Source: Flavobacteriaceae bacterium GF1 (GTDB taxonomy: Bacteria > Bacteroidota > Bacteroidia > Flavobacteriales > Flavobacteriaceae). Taken from it: 64,000 nt of DNA. Numbering within the stretch: position 1 is the first letter of the stretch; every line of letters begins with the position of its first letter. The position numbers and the translations under genes are program-made. Of the stretch, positions 26,042 to 33,850 are shown in pieces. The DNA is taken from positions 1-64,000 of the forward strand of contig WNKP01000012.1 of the NCBI GenBank assembly GCA_009797885.1, given 5' to 3'. The notes beneath the pieces were generated by a model. The model did no database searches, was not told where the DNA came from, and was given only the letters and a program-made list of their open reading frames with translations.

Positions 26042-26219
26042 GATGTACTGGAAAAAATGATGTGCAATAGGGCCTCAATTGTTATTGCCCACCATTCGAA
26101 ATGTGGATTCCATTGTAGTCATGAGCAAGGGCAAAATTGTGGAGCAAAGTACCCCCCAAGAACTGATGAAGTCAAAAAAGGGATACAAGAAGCTGGTGGA
26201 AATGCAGACCATGGCATAA
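26042..26219 (+). pseudogene. Remnant of the 3' end of a second ABC exporter gene
   Basis: This stretch aligns to the last ~190 bp of the ABC exporter gene (24485-24673), on the same strand, ending at an equivalent TAA (26217-26219). The first frame encodes LEKMMCNRASIVIAHH. An 11-bp deletion then shifts the frame, and the second frame encodes VDSIVVMSKGKIVEQ and ends YKKLVEMQTMA. The deletion falls between two CCA triplets 11 bp apart in the intact gene. Homology stops abruptly at about 26042, with no Walker motifs upstream. Many differences are silent, so the piece comes from a once functional homologue. Confidence 0.85.
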
Positions 26220-26258
26220 AAGCACGGTTGTTCCCTTACCTTTTTAGGGCAGTTGTCC

Positions 26259-28622
26259 CTAAGTAGGTATCAAAACGGTTACTTCATAACTTTTTTTCCC
26301 AACTTCGCGAATTAAGGGTTCCTCCAATTCCACACCATCAACCACAACTTTAATGAGGTCTATCCCAACCTCCCGTCTCATTTTAATCGTGAAAACGCTT
26401 CCCCTAAAAATCCTCACTACTTCTGCTTGCTGCCACGCTTCGGGTAGTTGGGGATTGATATGGAGTCCGTCAATATCGCCCCTAAGGCCGAACAGGCCAT
26501 CCAGTAAACAACGATAGAACCAGGAAACCGTACCTGTATTAAAAAGCTGACTTGACCTTCCCGAAGTTTTTGGAAACTGAAGATGTGCCCCGCGATAATA
26601 ATTGGGGATAAAAACGGGCATTTGTCCGCGTTGGACCAAATCATCCGAATTGGGACCCGGTAACATTTTGCGAAGGACGTGGTACGCCTTTTCCGAATAA
26701 CCGGAGCCATAGAGTGCGAAAATATAGAAAGCTACGGCATGGTTGTACACGGAACCATTTTCTGCGGAACCGGGAAACTTTTGGGTCACGCGCCCAACGT
26801 CTTCACGCATTTTGGTATATGCCGGGGCCATAAGTTCAACCCCGTAAGGCGTTTCAAGTTCCTGCTCCACGGCACTGATAAGTTTTGACGCCTGGCCTTC
26901 ATCAGCTGCCCCGCTTAAGAGCGCCCATGCCTGGGGATTTAAAAAAATACGGCCTTCCATATCTTTTTGGATTCCAAAAATGACATTATCATCGGTAATA
27001 CCGCGGGCATACCAATTGCCATCCCAAAGATGGGTATTGACGGCTTTATTCACTTCTTCCGATTTCAAAAGAAAACTTCTCGCCAGAGCAATCTCCCCTT
27101 TTCGTTCACATATTCCCGACCAAACTTTTAAGGCATAGGCCGTGGCCAAGGATAACCAACCGGATACACCTTTTCCCTTGGGGCCAACCATATTCATGGG
27201 ATCGCACCAATCCCCCTGGTCAATAAAGTTCAATCCGCGACTATCCCTGTTGGAGAACAACCAATCCATTGCCCTGTTGATGTGTTCCATAACGCCGGCA
27301 GACGTCTCCCCATTAGTAAAAGGTACCACTTCATTCAACAAATCGTAATCATTTGTTTCATCCAGATATGCTTTAAGACAAATGGGCAACCATACAGAAT
27401 GGTCGGTATGGGGTACTTGGTTTATGTACTTTAATTCAGCATCGGGATGAATCAAAATACCATCGGGCATGGCACCATTTTCTTCCTGTTGGCCCAATGC
27501 CGTGATAAAAGTCTGCCTTGCAACTTCCGGTGCGAGGTACCCCATCCCCATATTGTCCTGGAGGTAATTACGGGTTTGCGGATCCGTACTCAATCGATTG
27601 GTCTCACCGTGGTAATAGATCTGTCTTGGCAACCAATTATTTACAAAATTGTCCAATGTCTCGTCAGGGGTTTTGATCCGAATGCACCCTTCCCCTTTGC
27701 CAATATATTCCTTGTAGGCTACCGTGCTTGTTTTGAAACCCTTTCCATCCGCATCAAAATAACGCGCCTTAATTTCACGAATCTCCTTCACGTCCAAAGC
27801 TGGTCCAAACAAAAATCGGTAATGCTCTTCTGTTTTGGGCTTCAGGGAAATTCTATACTGTAATACTGCGGCAGGGGTTTCATATTGGGCCGTTCCCCTT
27901 CCAAGTTCCGTTTTTACCACACCCTGGGGATGGTGGAGCCCTCCCTCGCCTTCAAAATCCATTTGGTTTACCTCCCAGGAATCGGGTTTTCTATCTGCCA
28001 AAAAAAAGGTCTTGTCCTTTAGTGTACGTATTTTTTCATACTCCTTATACTTCTGATAAGGGGTTATGGCCGAACAAACAATCCCGCATAAATCATGAAC
28101 ATATTCCCCGGATTGATTCATCCATGACATATACCCTATTGGAAAATAGGGGTAAACACTTAGCTTGCGCTCTTTCCCACCCATATTCTTTATGGAAAAG
28201 CCCCACTTCTCCACAATATCGGATGCCGTAAGTTCCAAACGCATCTCCATGTACAAACCTTGATGTACCATCTTCCAAAGAATATCACTTTTTCCAACGG
28301 AAAAGGTATAAGAATCCATTTTGGATTTTACCGGAGCATAAGGCAGGGACCATATTGCCTCACTTTCCTCATCCTTAATATAAAAAAAACGCCCAGGGTG
28401 GTGCGCATAATAGGGTTGCTCCGGCTGCATAAATGTTTTCGCCTCCAAGTTTGGTGCATGGGCATATTTGGCCGGTTCTGGCTGCATGAACTGCGCAACT
28501 GCATAACCTCTACAATTGACATGAATCATCATTTTTTTATTCCATAAAAAAGATGATGCGTTGGGAAGTTTTACAGGGGAGTCAAGCTCCAATCGGCTTC
28601 CATTTTCAACAGATCTGATCAT
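26259..28622 (-). CDS. GH94-family glycoside phosphorylase (possibly cellobionic acid phosphorylase-like)
   Basis: This 787-residue cytoplasmic protein has no signal peptide. The N-terminal beta-sandwich (~1-290) carries the cofactor-free phosphorylase features (RGYAVAQFMQPE, HHPGRFFYI). An (alpha/alpha)6 barrel follows with the presumed general acid Asp in DQGDWCDPMNMVG. Late motifs are SAENGSVYNHAVAF, NTGTVSWFYRCLLDGLFGLRGDIDGLHINP. These fit GH94, whose members split beta-linked disaccharides (cellobiose, chitobiose, cellobionate, laminaribiose) with phosphate. Length and overall arrangement suit the cellobionate phosphorylase group as I recall it, but specificity is inference. It lies 3 bp downstream of a GPH symporter gene, so the imported sugar is probably its substrate. 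Confidence 0.8.
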   Translation of the reverse strand: MIRSVENGSRLELDSPVKLPNASSFLWNKKMMIHVNCRGYAVAQFMQPEPAKYAHAPNLEAKTFMQPEQPYYAHHPGRFFYIKDEESEAIWSLPYAPVKSKMDSYTFSVGKSDILWKMVHQGLYMEMRLELTASDIVEKWGFSIKNMGGKERKLSVYPYFPIGYMSWMNQSGEYVHDLCGIVCSAITPYQKYKEYEKIRTLKDKTFFLADRKPDSWEVNQMDFEGEGGLHHPQGVVKTELGRGTAQYETPAAVLQYRISLKPKTEEHYRFLFGPALDVKEIREIKARYFDADGKGFKTSTVAYKEYIGKGEGCIRIKTPDETLDNFVNNWLPRQIYYHGETNRLSTDPQTRNYLQDNMGMGYLAPEVARQTFITALGQQEENGAMPDGILIHPDAELKYINQVPHTDHSVWLPICLKAYLDETNDYDLLNEVVPFTNGETSAGVMEHINRAMDWLFSNRDSRGLNFIDQGDWCDPMNMVGPKGKGVSGWLSLATAYALKVWSGICERKGEIALARSFLLKSEEVNKAVNTHLWDGNWYARGITDDNVIFGIQKDMEGRIFLNPQAWALLSGAADEGQASKLISAVEQELETPYGVELMAPAYTKMREDVGRVTQKFPGSAENGSVYNHAVAFYIFALYGSGYSEKAYHVLRKMLPGPNSDDLVQRGQMPVFIPNYYRGAHLQFPKTSGRSSQLFNTGTVSWFYRCLLDGLFGLRGDIDGLHINPQLPEAWQQAEVVRIFRGSVFTIKMRREVGIDLIKVVVDGVELEEPLIREVGKKSYEVTVLIPT

Positions 28623-28625
28623 GGA

Positions 28626-29999
28626 TTATTCTTTGGCTTTTCGTTCTTTCAATTCGTTCTGGACTTTTGCCAATAGCTCCTGATCCAGGGTATAAAAACG
28701 CATGATGTATGCCGCCAATAGGGCAATAATCCCTGGAATTATGCTGATGGTCAACAAAATACCCAATTGAGAGGCGTCGCTCTGTGCTTCTTTCGCCACA
28801 TAACCCATTGAGGCCAAAACTGCCCCTATGGCAAAGGATGCCAGTGCACCGCCCAGCTTTTGGGAAAAAATTGCTGCGGAAAATGTCATTGCGGTTGCCC
28901 TTCTACCGGTTTTCCACTCGGTATAATCTGCGGTATCGGCATACATGGAGAAGGCCAAAGGGGATTTAGGACCCAAGCAAAGACCAATTAAAATATTTAC
29001 CGTAAACAACAACCAAATGGCATCGGCAGGAATAAAAAAGAAGGCTATGGATAAAATTCCCGTCAGTGCCATCAATAGCATCAATAGTTTTTTCTTTTCC
29101 ATAAAACGGGTCATTACCGGGGTAAGTGCAGCTCCTGCCGCCAATGCCAATCCATATGTGGTCAAAAAATCATCGACCAAATCGGGCTCCTTCACATAAT
29201 ACTTAATGTAATAAATGGCCGCACCTGCACGCATGGTAATGGTTATCATGATGATCAACGCCAAGCTGAACAGGACCAACCAAGGTTTATTTTTCAACAA
29301 ATCCTTCAAATCACCGATGGGATTGGTTTTTTGATTGGGAGGAGGTTTGATCCGTTCCTTGGTACTCAACATTACAATGGCAAATAGAACGGCAGCGAGG
29401 AGGCCGTAAAGTACCATGGTCAACTGCCAGCCCAAGGCCTCATTTCCCTTGCCTAAAAGTTCAACCAAATCAAGCGTGTAATAATTTACTATGGTCGTTC
29501 CCGTAAAAGCAGCTATAAATCGAAAACTGATCAGATCGGTCCTATCCTGGCTCTTTGCCGTTATGACACCTGATAATGCGGAATATGGTACGCTCAGTAC
29601 GGTATACATCAGCATCATAAAAGAGTAGGTCCCATAGGCCCAGAACAATTTTCCCCCACCTTCCAAATCCGGGGTGGTATAGGTCAATACCGCAGCCCCC
29701 GCCATAGGCAGCCCTCCCAATAATAGATAAGGCCTGTATTTTCCCCATTTTGACCTGGTTCTGTCGGCAATGCCCCCCATTACTGGGTCGGTAAAAGCAT
29801 CCACTATTTTGGTGACCAAAAACATGGTACCCGCTGCTGCCGCAGAAATTCCAAAAACATCCGTATAGAAGTACAAAAGAAAACCTGAGATATTGGCCCA
29901 GTAAAAATTGAAACCGAGGTCCCCTAAACCATACCCAATTTTTTCACCTAATTTAACTGGGGTCAGAATGCCATTATCACTTGAGGTCAATTCTTTCAT
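28626..29999 (-). CDS. GPH-family sugar:cation symporter (MelB-like)
   Basis: This 457-residue protein has twelve predicted transmembrane helices. It shows the GPH/MelB pattern: GYGLGDLGFNFYWAN at the start, the cation-site region DAFTDPVMGGIADRTRSKWGKYRPYLL, and LSVPYSALSGVIT. Members bring in melibiose, xylosides, glucuronides and similar glycosides with Na+ or H+. It is the first gene of a two-gene operon with the GH94 phosphorylase, 3 bp apart. It probably imports a beta-linked disaccharide or aldobionic acid. No local regulator or SusCD pair accompanies it. Confidence 0.9.
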   Translation of the reverse strand: MKELTSSDNGILTPVKLGEKIGYGLGDLGFNFYWANISGFLLYFYTDVFGISAAAAGTMFLVTKIVDAFTDPVMGGIADRTRSKWGKYRPYLLLGGLPMAGAAVLTYTTPDLEGGGKLFWAYGTYSFMMLMYTVLSVPYSALSGVITAKSQDRTDLISFRFIAAFTGTTIVNYYTLDLVELLGKGNEALGWQLTMVLYGLLAAVLFAIVMLSTKERIKPPPNQKTNPIGDLKDLLKNKPWLVLFSLALIIMITITMRAGAAIYYIKYYVKEPDLVDDFLTTYGLALAAGAALTPVMTRFMEKKKLLMLLMALTGILSIAFFFIPADAIWLLFTVNILIGLCLGPKSPLAFSMYADTADYTEWKTGRRATAMTFSAAIFSQKLGGALASFAIGAVLASMGYVAKEAQSDASQLGILLTISIIPGIIALLAAYIMRFYTLDQELLAKVQNELKERKAKE

Positions 30000-30194
30000 G
30001 GGAACATCTTATTTGGTCAAAAATCCCAAAGAAAATGATAAAAAAACAGTTTTTGGTACCATTCTCAAATAATCTACCACCCAGGTGCTATTTTCAATGC
30101 ATTTTTAAAAGTGGAAAGTAGAATTGGCAATCAATCTCAAATAGGGATTTAAACCTTTCGTTATTTTTATGGTCAAACCTTTAAAACATCCCTT

Positions 30195-30740
30195 TTGTCT
30201 GCTGAGGAAACCTTGGTATTGGAATTAAAGGACAAAGCTACACAGTCCAAGGCCTTTGAAGTGTTGGTGAACACCTACAAGGAACGACTGTATTGGCATA
30301 TAAGGCGCATTGTCCTTGATCATGACGATGCCGACGATGTACTTCAGAATACGTTTATAAAAGTTTATCGAAGTATTGACGGTTTTAAAGGGGAAAGTAA
30401 ACTGTACTCCTGGATGTACCGAATTGGAACCAATGAAGCCTTGACATTTTTAAAGCAAAAATCAAGAAAATTGGGGGTGTCCAATGAAGAACTACAGCAA
30501 TCCCTGGTAGAAAACCTAGAGTCGGATGTCTATTTTGAAGGCGATGCCATTCAGTTAAAGCTCCAAAAGGCACTCGCCACCCTACCGGAAAAACAAAAAC
30601 TGGTCTTTAATATGAAATATTTTCAGGAAATGAAATATGAGGAGATTTCACAAATTTTGGAAACCTCGGTGGGTGGTCTAAAAGCATCGTACCATTTGGC
30701 CGTAAAAAAAATTGAATCGTATCTTACCGAACCGGATTAA
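30195..30740 (+). CDS. ECF-type RNA polymerase sigma factor
   Basis: This 181-residue sigma-70 family protein has region 2 (YWHIRRIVLDHDDADDVLQNTFIKVYRSIDGF, then KLYSWMYRIGTNEALTFLK). Region 4 is ALATLPEKQKLVFNMKYFQEMKYEEISQILE with SVGGLKASYHLA. The start is a TTG at 30195: no ATG or GTG lies in frame upstream of region 2 at a sensible distance, and SAEETLVLELKD after it is a normal N terminus. It leads a cassette with a probable anti-sigma protein (33 bp downstream) and a Spy/CpxP-like protein. Confidence 0.93.
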   Translation: MSAEETLVLELKDKATQSKAFEVLVNTYKERLYWHIRRIVLDHDDADDVLQNTFIKVYRSIDGFKGESKLYSWMYRIGTNEALTFLKQKSRKLGVSNEELQQSLVENLESDVYFEGDAIQLKLQKALATLPEKQKLVFNMKYFQEMKYEEISQILETSVGGLKASYHLAVKKIESYLTEPD

Positions 30741-30773
30741 ACCTTTTCGCCATAGATTGGTCTAACTAACAGC

Positions 30774-31307
30774 ATGAAAAAGAACCACAAAAATAAATTC
30801 AAAACCCCGGAAGGCTACTTTGACAATTTCAATGAACGTTTGTTTGAACGTTTGGCCGTTGAAGAAACCTCCCAGGAAAGTACCCTAATTCCGAAATCCG
30901 ACGGATTTACGGCACCCGAAGGTTATTTTGATTCGATTTATGACTCCACTATTGAAAGAATGAAGGGAAAATCCCCAAAAGTGATTTCTTTAGTGGGATA
31001 TCGAGCGGTGTACTATGCTGCGGCAGCAGTGGTCATTATTTTTGTATTGGCCCTGGCATGGGATTGGAACCAAAGTCCTGACCTGAATTTTGAGGATTTG
31101 GCCAGTATGGATATTGAAACCTATTTTGAGGACACTGATTACGGCCTTTCTTCTTATGAGATTGCAGAAGCCGTAAATTTGGATGATATCTCCATTGCGG
31201 ATATCACCGAAAAAATATTGGAAGAAGAAAGCATATTGGAATATTTGGATGCAAATGTGGAGGATTTGGAAGATTTAGATTTGGATTATGATGAACTACA
31301 GTACTAA
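30774..31307 (+). CDS. Probable anti-sigma/membrane regulator of the ECF factor
   Basis: This 177-residue acidic protein has one transmembrane segment (about residues 80-97, YYAAAAVVIIFVLALAW). Its cytoplasmic part contains a duplicated motif, TPEGYFDNFNERL (residues 11-23) and APEGYFDSIYDSTI (~44-57). The part after the helix is strongly acidic, with many Glu/Asp and Leu. The position directly after the sigma gene, the single membrane segment and the repeated PEGYFD motif fit a non-classical Bacteroidota anti-sigma factor. I see no zinc-binding ZAS motif. Its end overlaps the next gene by 20 bp. Confidence 0.6.
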   Translation: MKKNHKNKFKTPEGYFDNFNERLFERLAVEETSQESTLIPKSDGFTAPEGYFDSIYDSTIERMKGKSPKVISLVGYRAVYYAAAAVVIIFVLALAWDWNQSPDLNFEDLASMDIETYFEDTDYGLSSYEIAEAVNLDDISIADITEKILEEESILEYLDANVEDLEDLDLDYDELQY

Positions 31308-31731
31308 AATATTGGTTCTACTGCTCGTATTGCTGACCATGGGTGTTCATGCCCAGCGGCCGGCACAGGAGCGGATAAAAACCCTGAAGGTAGCTTTTAT
31401 CACAGAGCGTTTGGGACTTACACCATCCGAAGCACAGGATTTTTGGCCCGTTTACAATGCCCATGATGAAGCACTGCGCAGGCTCAGGAGAAAAGAACGC
31501 CAACGCTTTGGAAGCCAACTACCTTACCTCGATGATTTGACCGATGATGAAGTTGCAAAATTGTTATCGGAGTTTCAGATCTTACAAAATGAGAAACACG
31601 GTCTGGAACAAGAATTTCTACAGAACCTGGAAAAGGTACTTCCGGCAAGGAAAATTGTACTGTTGTTAAAGGCAGAGGAAGACTTTAAAAAAAGACTTTT
31701 GCAACAGGTACGAAAACGGCGGGGACAGTAA
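31288..31731 (+). CDS. Spy/CpxP-like periplasmic helical protein
   Basis: This 147-residue protein has a signal peptide (ILVLLLVLLTMGVHAQ) and a mature part of charged amphipathic helices. It includes AFITERLGLTPSEAQDFWPVYNAHDEALRRLRRKERQ and LDDLTDDEVAKLLSEFQILQNEKHGLEQEFLQNLEKVLPARK. That layout, with 'L.pseAq.FWPvyn' and 'lpa.k...L..aE..F', is the LTXXQ/Spy-like pattern seen next to ECF sigma genes in flavobacteria. It probably monitors or protects periplasmic proteins and closes the sigma cassette. A terminator follows within 25 bp. The start could also be the ATG one codon later. Confidence 0.72.
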   Translation: MMNYSTKILVLLLVLLTMGVHAQRPAQERIKTLKVAFITERLGLTPSEAQDFWPVYNAHDEALRRLRRKERQRFGSQLPYLDDLTDDEVAKLLSEFQILQNEKHGLEQEFLQNLEKVLPARKIVLLLKAEEDFKKRLLQQVRKRRGQ

Positions 31732-31756
31732 TAGCCATGTTAAATAATCATAAAAA

Positions 31757-31777
31757 GGGGCTGACCGCCCCTTTTTT
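31757..31777 (+). terminator. Rho-independent terminator of the sigma cassette
   Basis: GGGGC (31757-31761) and GCCCC (31767-31771) flank a 5-base loop, with A-rich and T6 flanks. The hairpin sits 25 bp after the stop at 31731. Confidence 0.85.
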
Positions 31778-31833
31778 CATTAAACCTATTTAGAAAGCGA
31801 TGGTCATACTACAAATTCAAAAACACTTGACCA

Positions 31834-32775
31834 ATGCGTATTCTAAAAAACTTTTTGCTTTTATACCTGTTTCTACTGGCCTCTTGTTCCACCTCGGATG
31901 ATTCGGAGGTTGTTTTAATGGACAATGGTTCCAATTTGGATTGTTCCGATTTTTCAAGCGTTTTCACCATTAACCTTGATGCCTCCGGCTGTACTGTGGA
32001 CATTGCATCCGAATTGGGCAGTACCTCCTTATATTCCGAATCCATTTCCGGCAATACAAGGACCATTACCATAAATGGGGTGGCCAATCATTTGGTGGGC
32101 CAATTCCCGAATAGTGGTAATCCAAACACCATTGCCACGGTATCCGAAACCTACAGTATGACTACAGCCCCACAATTGGCCGATGGAACCACAGATGGGG
32201 CTGGTTATACTACGGGGGTGTTATTTTCCGGGGTGGTCATTGAACCTTACACTGCGGAATTTTTTATAGGTTCGGATGGGACCATTAACAGGGAGTGGAA
32301 CATCACAACACTACAGTCCACAACCAGTTTGGGCCTGGATTGCAATAATGCCCATGTACAGCCCACAGGTCGTTATCATTACCACGGCACGCCATCCAAT
32401 TACATTGATGGCCTTAATATAAATGGCACTGAAATGGTCAAAATCGGTTATGCGGCCGATGGATTTCCAATCTATTATAAGTACGCCTATGATAGTGATG
32501 GTGTAACCTTGGTAGCCTTGGAAAGTGGTTATCAACTAAAAACGGAACCCAGGGGTGGTGATGGCCTATCAGCACCGGATGGCTGTCCAGATGGATACTA
32601 CTTTCAGGACTATGAATACATGGATGGCCGTTCTACCTTGGATGCATGCAACGGGCGTTTTGGTAAAACTCCAGAAGCCGAGGATGAGTATTACTATGTG
32701 GTTACGGATAATTTTCCCTCAATGCCGCTTTGTTTTTCGGGCACACCCAACCCAAGTTTCAGTTTTAGACCGTAG
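31834..32775 (+). CDS. YHYH-domain lipoprotein
   Basis: This 313-residue protein has a lipoprotein signal (LLLYLFLLASCSTSDD) and is therefore membrane anchored outside the cytoplasm. The domain is named for the motif seen here as GRYHYHGTPSNYI (residues ~187-199). It is followed by IGYAADGFPIYYKYAY, CPDGYYFQDYEYM and LDACNGRFG, all standard for YHYH proteins. The family is common in marine bacteria; its function is not established, and metal binding by the His pair is only a guess. The next gene starts 4 bp after its stop, so the two form an operon. Confidence 0.88.
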   Translation: MRILKNFLLLYLFLLASCSTSDDSEVVLMDNGSNLDCSDFSSVFTINLDASGCTVDIASELGSTSLYSESISGNTRTITINGVANHLVGQFPNSGNPNTIATVSETYSMTTAPQLADGTTDGAGYTTGVLFSGVVIEPYTAEFFIGSDGTINREWNITTLQSTTSLGLDCNNAHVQPTGRYHYHGTPSNYIDGLNINGTEMVKIGYAADGFPIYYKYAYDSDGVTLVALESGYQLKTEPRGGDGLSAPDGCPDGYYFQDYEYMDGRSTLDACNGRFGKTPEAEDEYYYVVTDNFPSMPLCFSGTPNPSFSFRP

Positions 32776-32779
32776 TCCC

Positions 32780-33397
32780 ATGGGAAAATACATATCCATC
32801 GTATTACTATGCTTTTTTGGGACAATTCAAGTCAAGGCACACCATCCAAATGATATCAGTTACTTTTTTAAGTTGGATGAAAAACAGTTGGTCATTCATT
32901 TGACCCCAAGATCAGCAATTGACCTTTTGGAACATAGGCATCCCCAACTGAGGAACGAAAGTCGATTTTCGTTGCAGTCGTATACTCTGGATTTTCAATC
33001 CTATTTTGAAGGGCATGTTCTGTTGACCATTGACAACATACCAATTTCCATGACGTTGGTCGAAACCCAATTGGACAAACACGATGCACGATTGATCTTT
33101 GAACTGGTCAATGTGCCCAATACGCCAAAGGGCTTTGAACTCACCATATCCAGTTTTCTCGGTCTCTACAAAAAGGTCAAAAATCATGTCTTCATCCATT
33201 CCGATGGGGCAAAATATCACTATGCCTTGGACAACAATCGAACACATATCCTTGACAGTTTTCAAATTACCAACAATCAAGATATTACATCTAAAATCCC
33301 ATTTTTTTCAGGTGGCCTGGCACTATTGTTTTTATCGATAGGTTTGGTCGTTTATCGAATAAGAACGAGGGTGATTAAACCTTCATCTACAACCTGA
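32780..33397 (+). CDS. Exported protein with C-terminal membrane anchor, partner of the YHYH lipoprotein
   Basis: The ATG at 32780 (MGKYISIVLLCFFGTIQVKAHHPND) gives a 205-residue protein with a signal peptide cleaved before HHPND. The longer open frame upstream is antiparallel in sense to nothing real and lies within the YHYH gene. The mature part is beta-rich with an early His-His and ends in one transmembrane helix (GGLALLFLSIGLVVYRI) and a short basic tail. I do not recognise a named family. The mature start 'AHHPND...L..lvi.LTP' recalls periplasmic proteins that sit next to HupE-like or copper proteins. Its tight linkage suggests joint function with the YHYH protein. Confidence 0.7.
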   Translation: MGKYISIVLLCFFGTIQVKAHHPNDISYFFKLDEKQLVIHLTPRSAIDLLEHRHPQLRNESRFSLQSYTLDFQSYFEGHVLLTIDNIPISMTLVETQLDKHDARLIFELVNVPNTPKGFELTISSFLGLYKKVKNHVFIHSDGAKYHYALDNNRTHILDSFQITNNQDITSKIPFFSGGLALLFLSIGLVVYRIRTRVIKPSSTT

Positions 33398-33430
33398 GTC
33401 AAAGAGATAAACCCAAAAAAACAGATTGTT

Positions 33431-33781
33431 ATGAAAAATCTTAATCGTATCCTTTTGATTGTGGCATTTGTTGGTGGATTATTGGCTTCCCAGGCGCAAA
33501 GAACTGTGGTCCGCGTATACCCAAAACATGGAACTGTGGTTACTACCCTGGCCAAACCCAAGGTCTTTGTCCATAGGAATACCAACTTTTATTTCGCTGA
33601 TGGGGTGTGGTATCGTGCCAGAGGGCGCAACTATGTTGTGGTTGGTGCCCCTGTTGGAATTAGAGTAAGGACGCTTCCCAGAGGAAATAAGGTGGTCGTG
33701 GTGAACGGCAGAAAATTGTACAAATACAGAGGTATCTGGTACAAAAAATCGGGCCGAAGGTATGTGGTAGTGAACGTATAG
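33431..33781 (+). CDS. DUF6515-family small exported protein
   Basis: This 116-residue protein has a signal peptide (ILLIVAFVGGLLASQAQ). The mature basic beta-rich part contains two repeated strands of the type 'YFADGVWYRARGRNYVVVGAP' (split here for length: YFADGVWYRARG, then NYVVV) and 'YKYRGIWYKKSG, RRYVVV'. This is the DUF6515 pattern found in Bacteroidota envelope proteins. Function is unknown. It stands alone between the YHYH pair and the LD-carboxypeptidase gene. Confidence 0.75.
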   Translation: MKNLNRILLIVAFVGGLLASQAQRTVVRVYPKHGTVVTTLAKPKVFVHRNTNFYFADGVWYRARGRNYVVVGAPVGIRVRTLPRGNKVVVVNGRKLYKYRGIWYKKSGRRYVVVNV

Positions 33782-33850
33782 TGGCCATTGGACCTTAGGC
33801 CAACGAACAAGGCGGTCGCTCCTATGGAATTTTCATATTAAATTAGGAGC

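Noticed and set aside
32555-32779. N-terminal extension of the YHYH partner gene
   Set aside because: The extension is out-of-frame reading of the YHYH gene; the signal peptide begins at the ATG at 32780.
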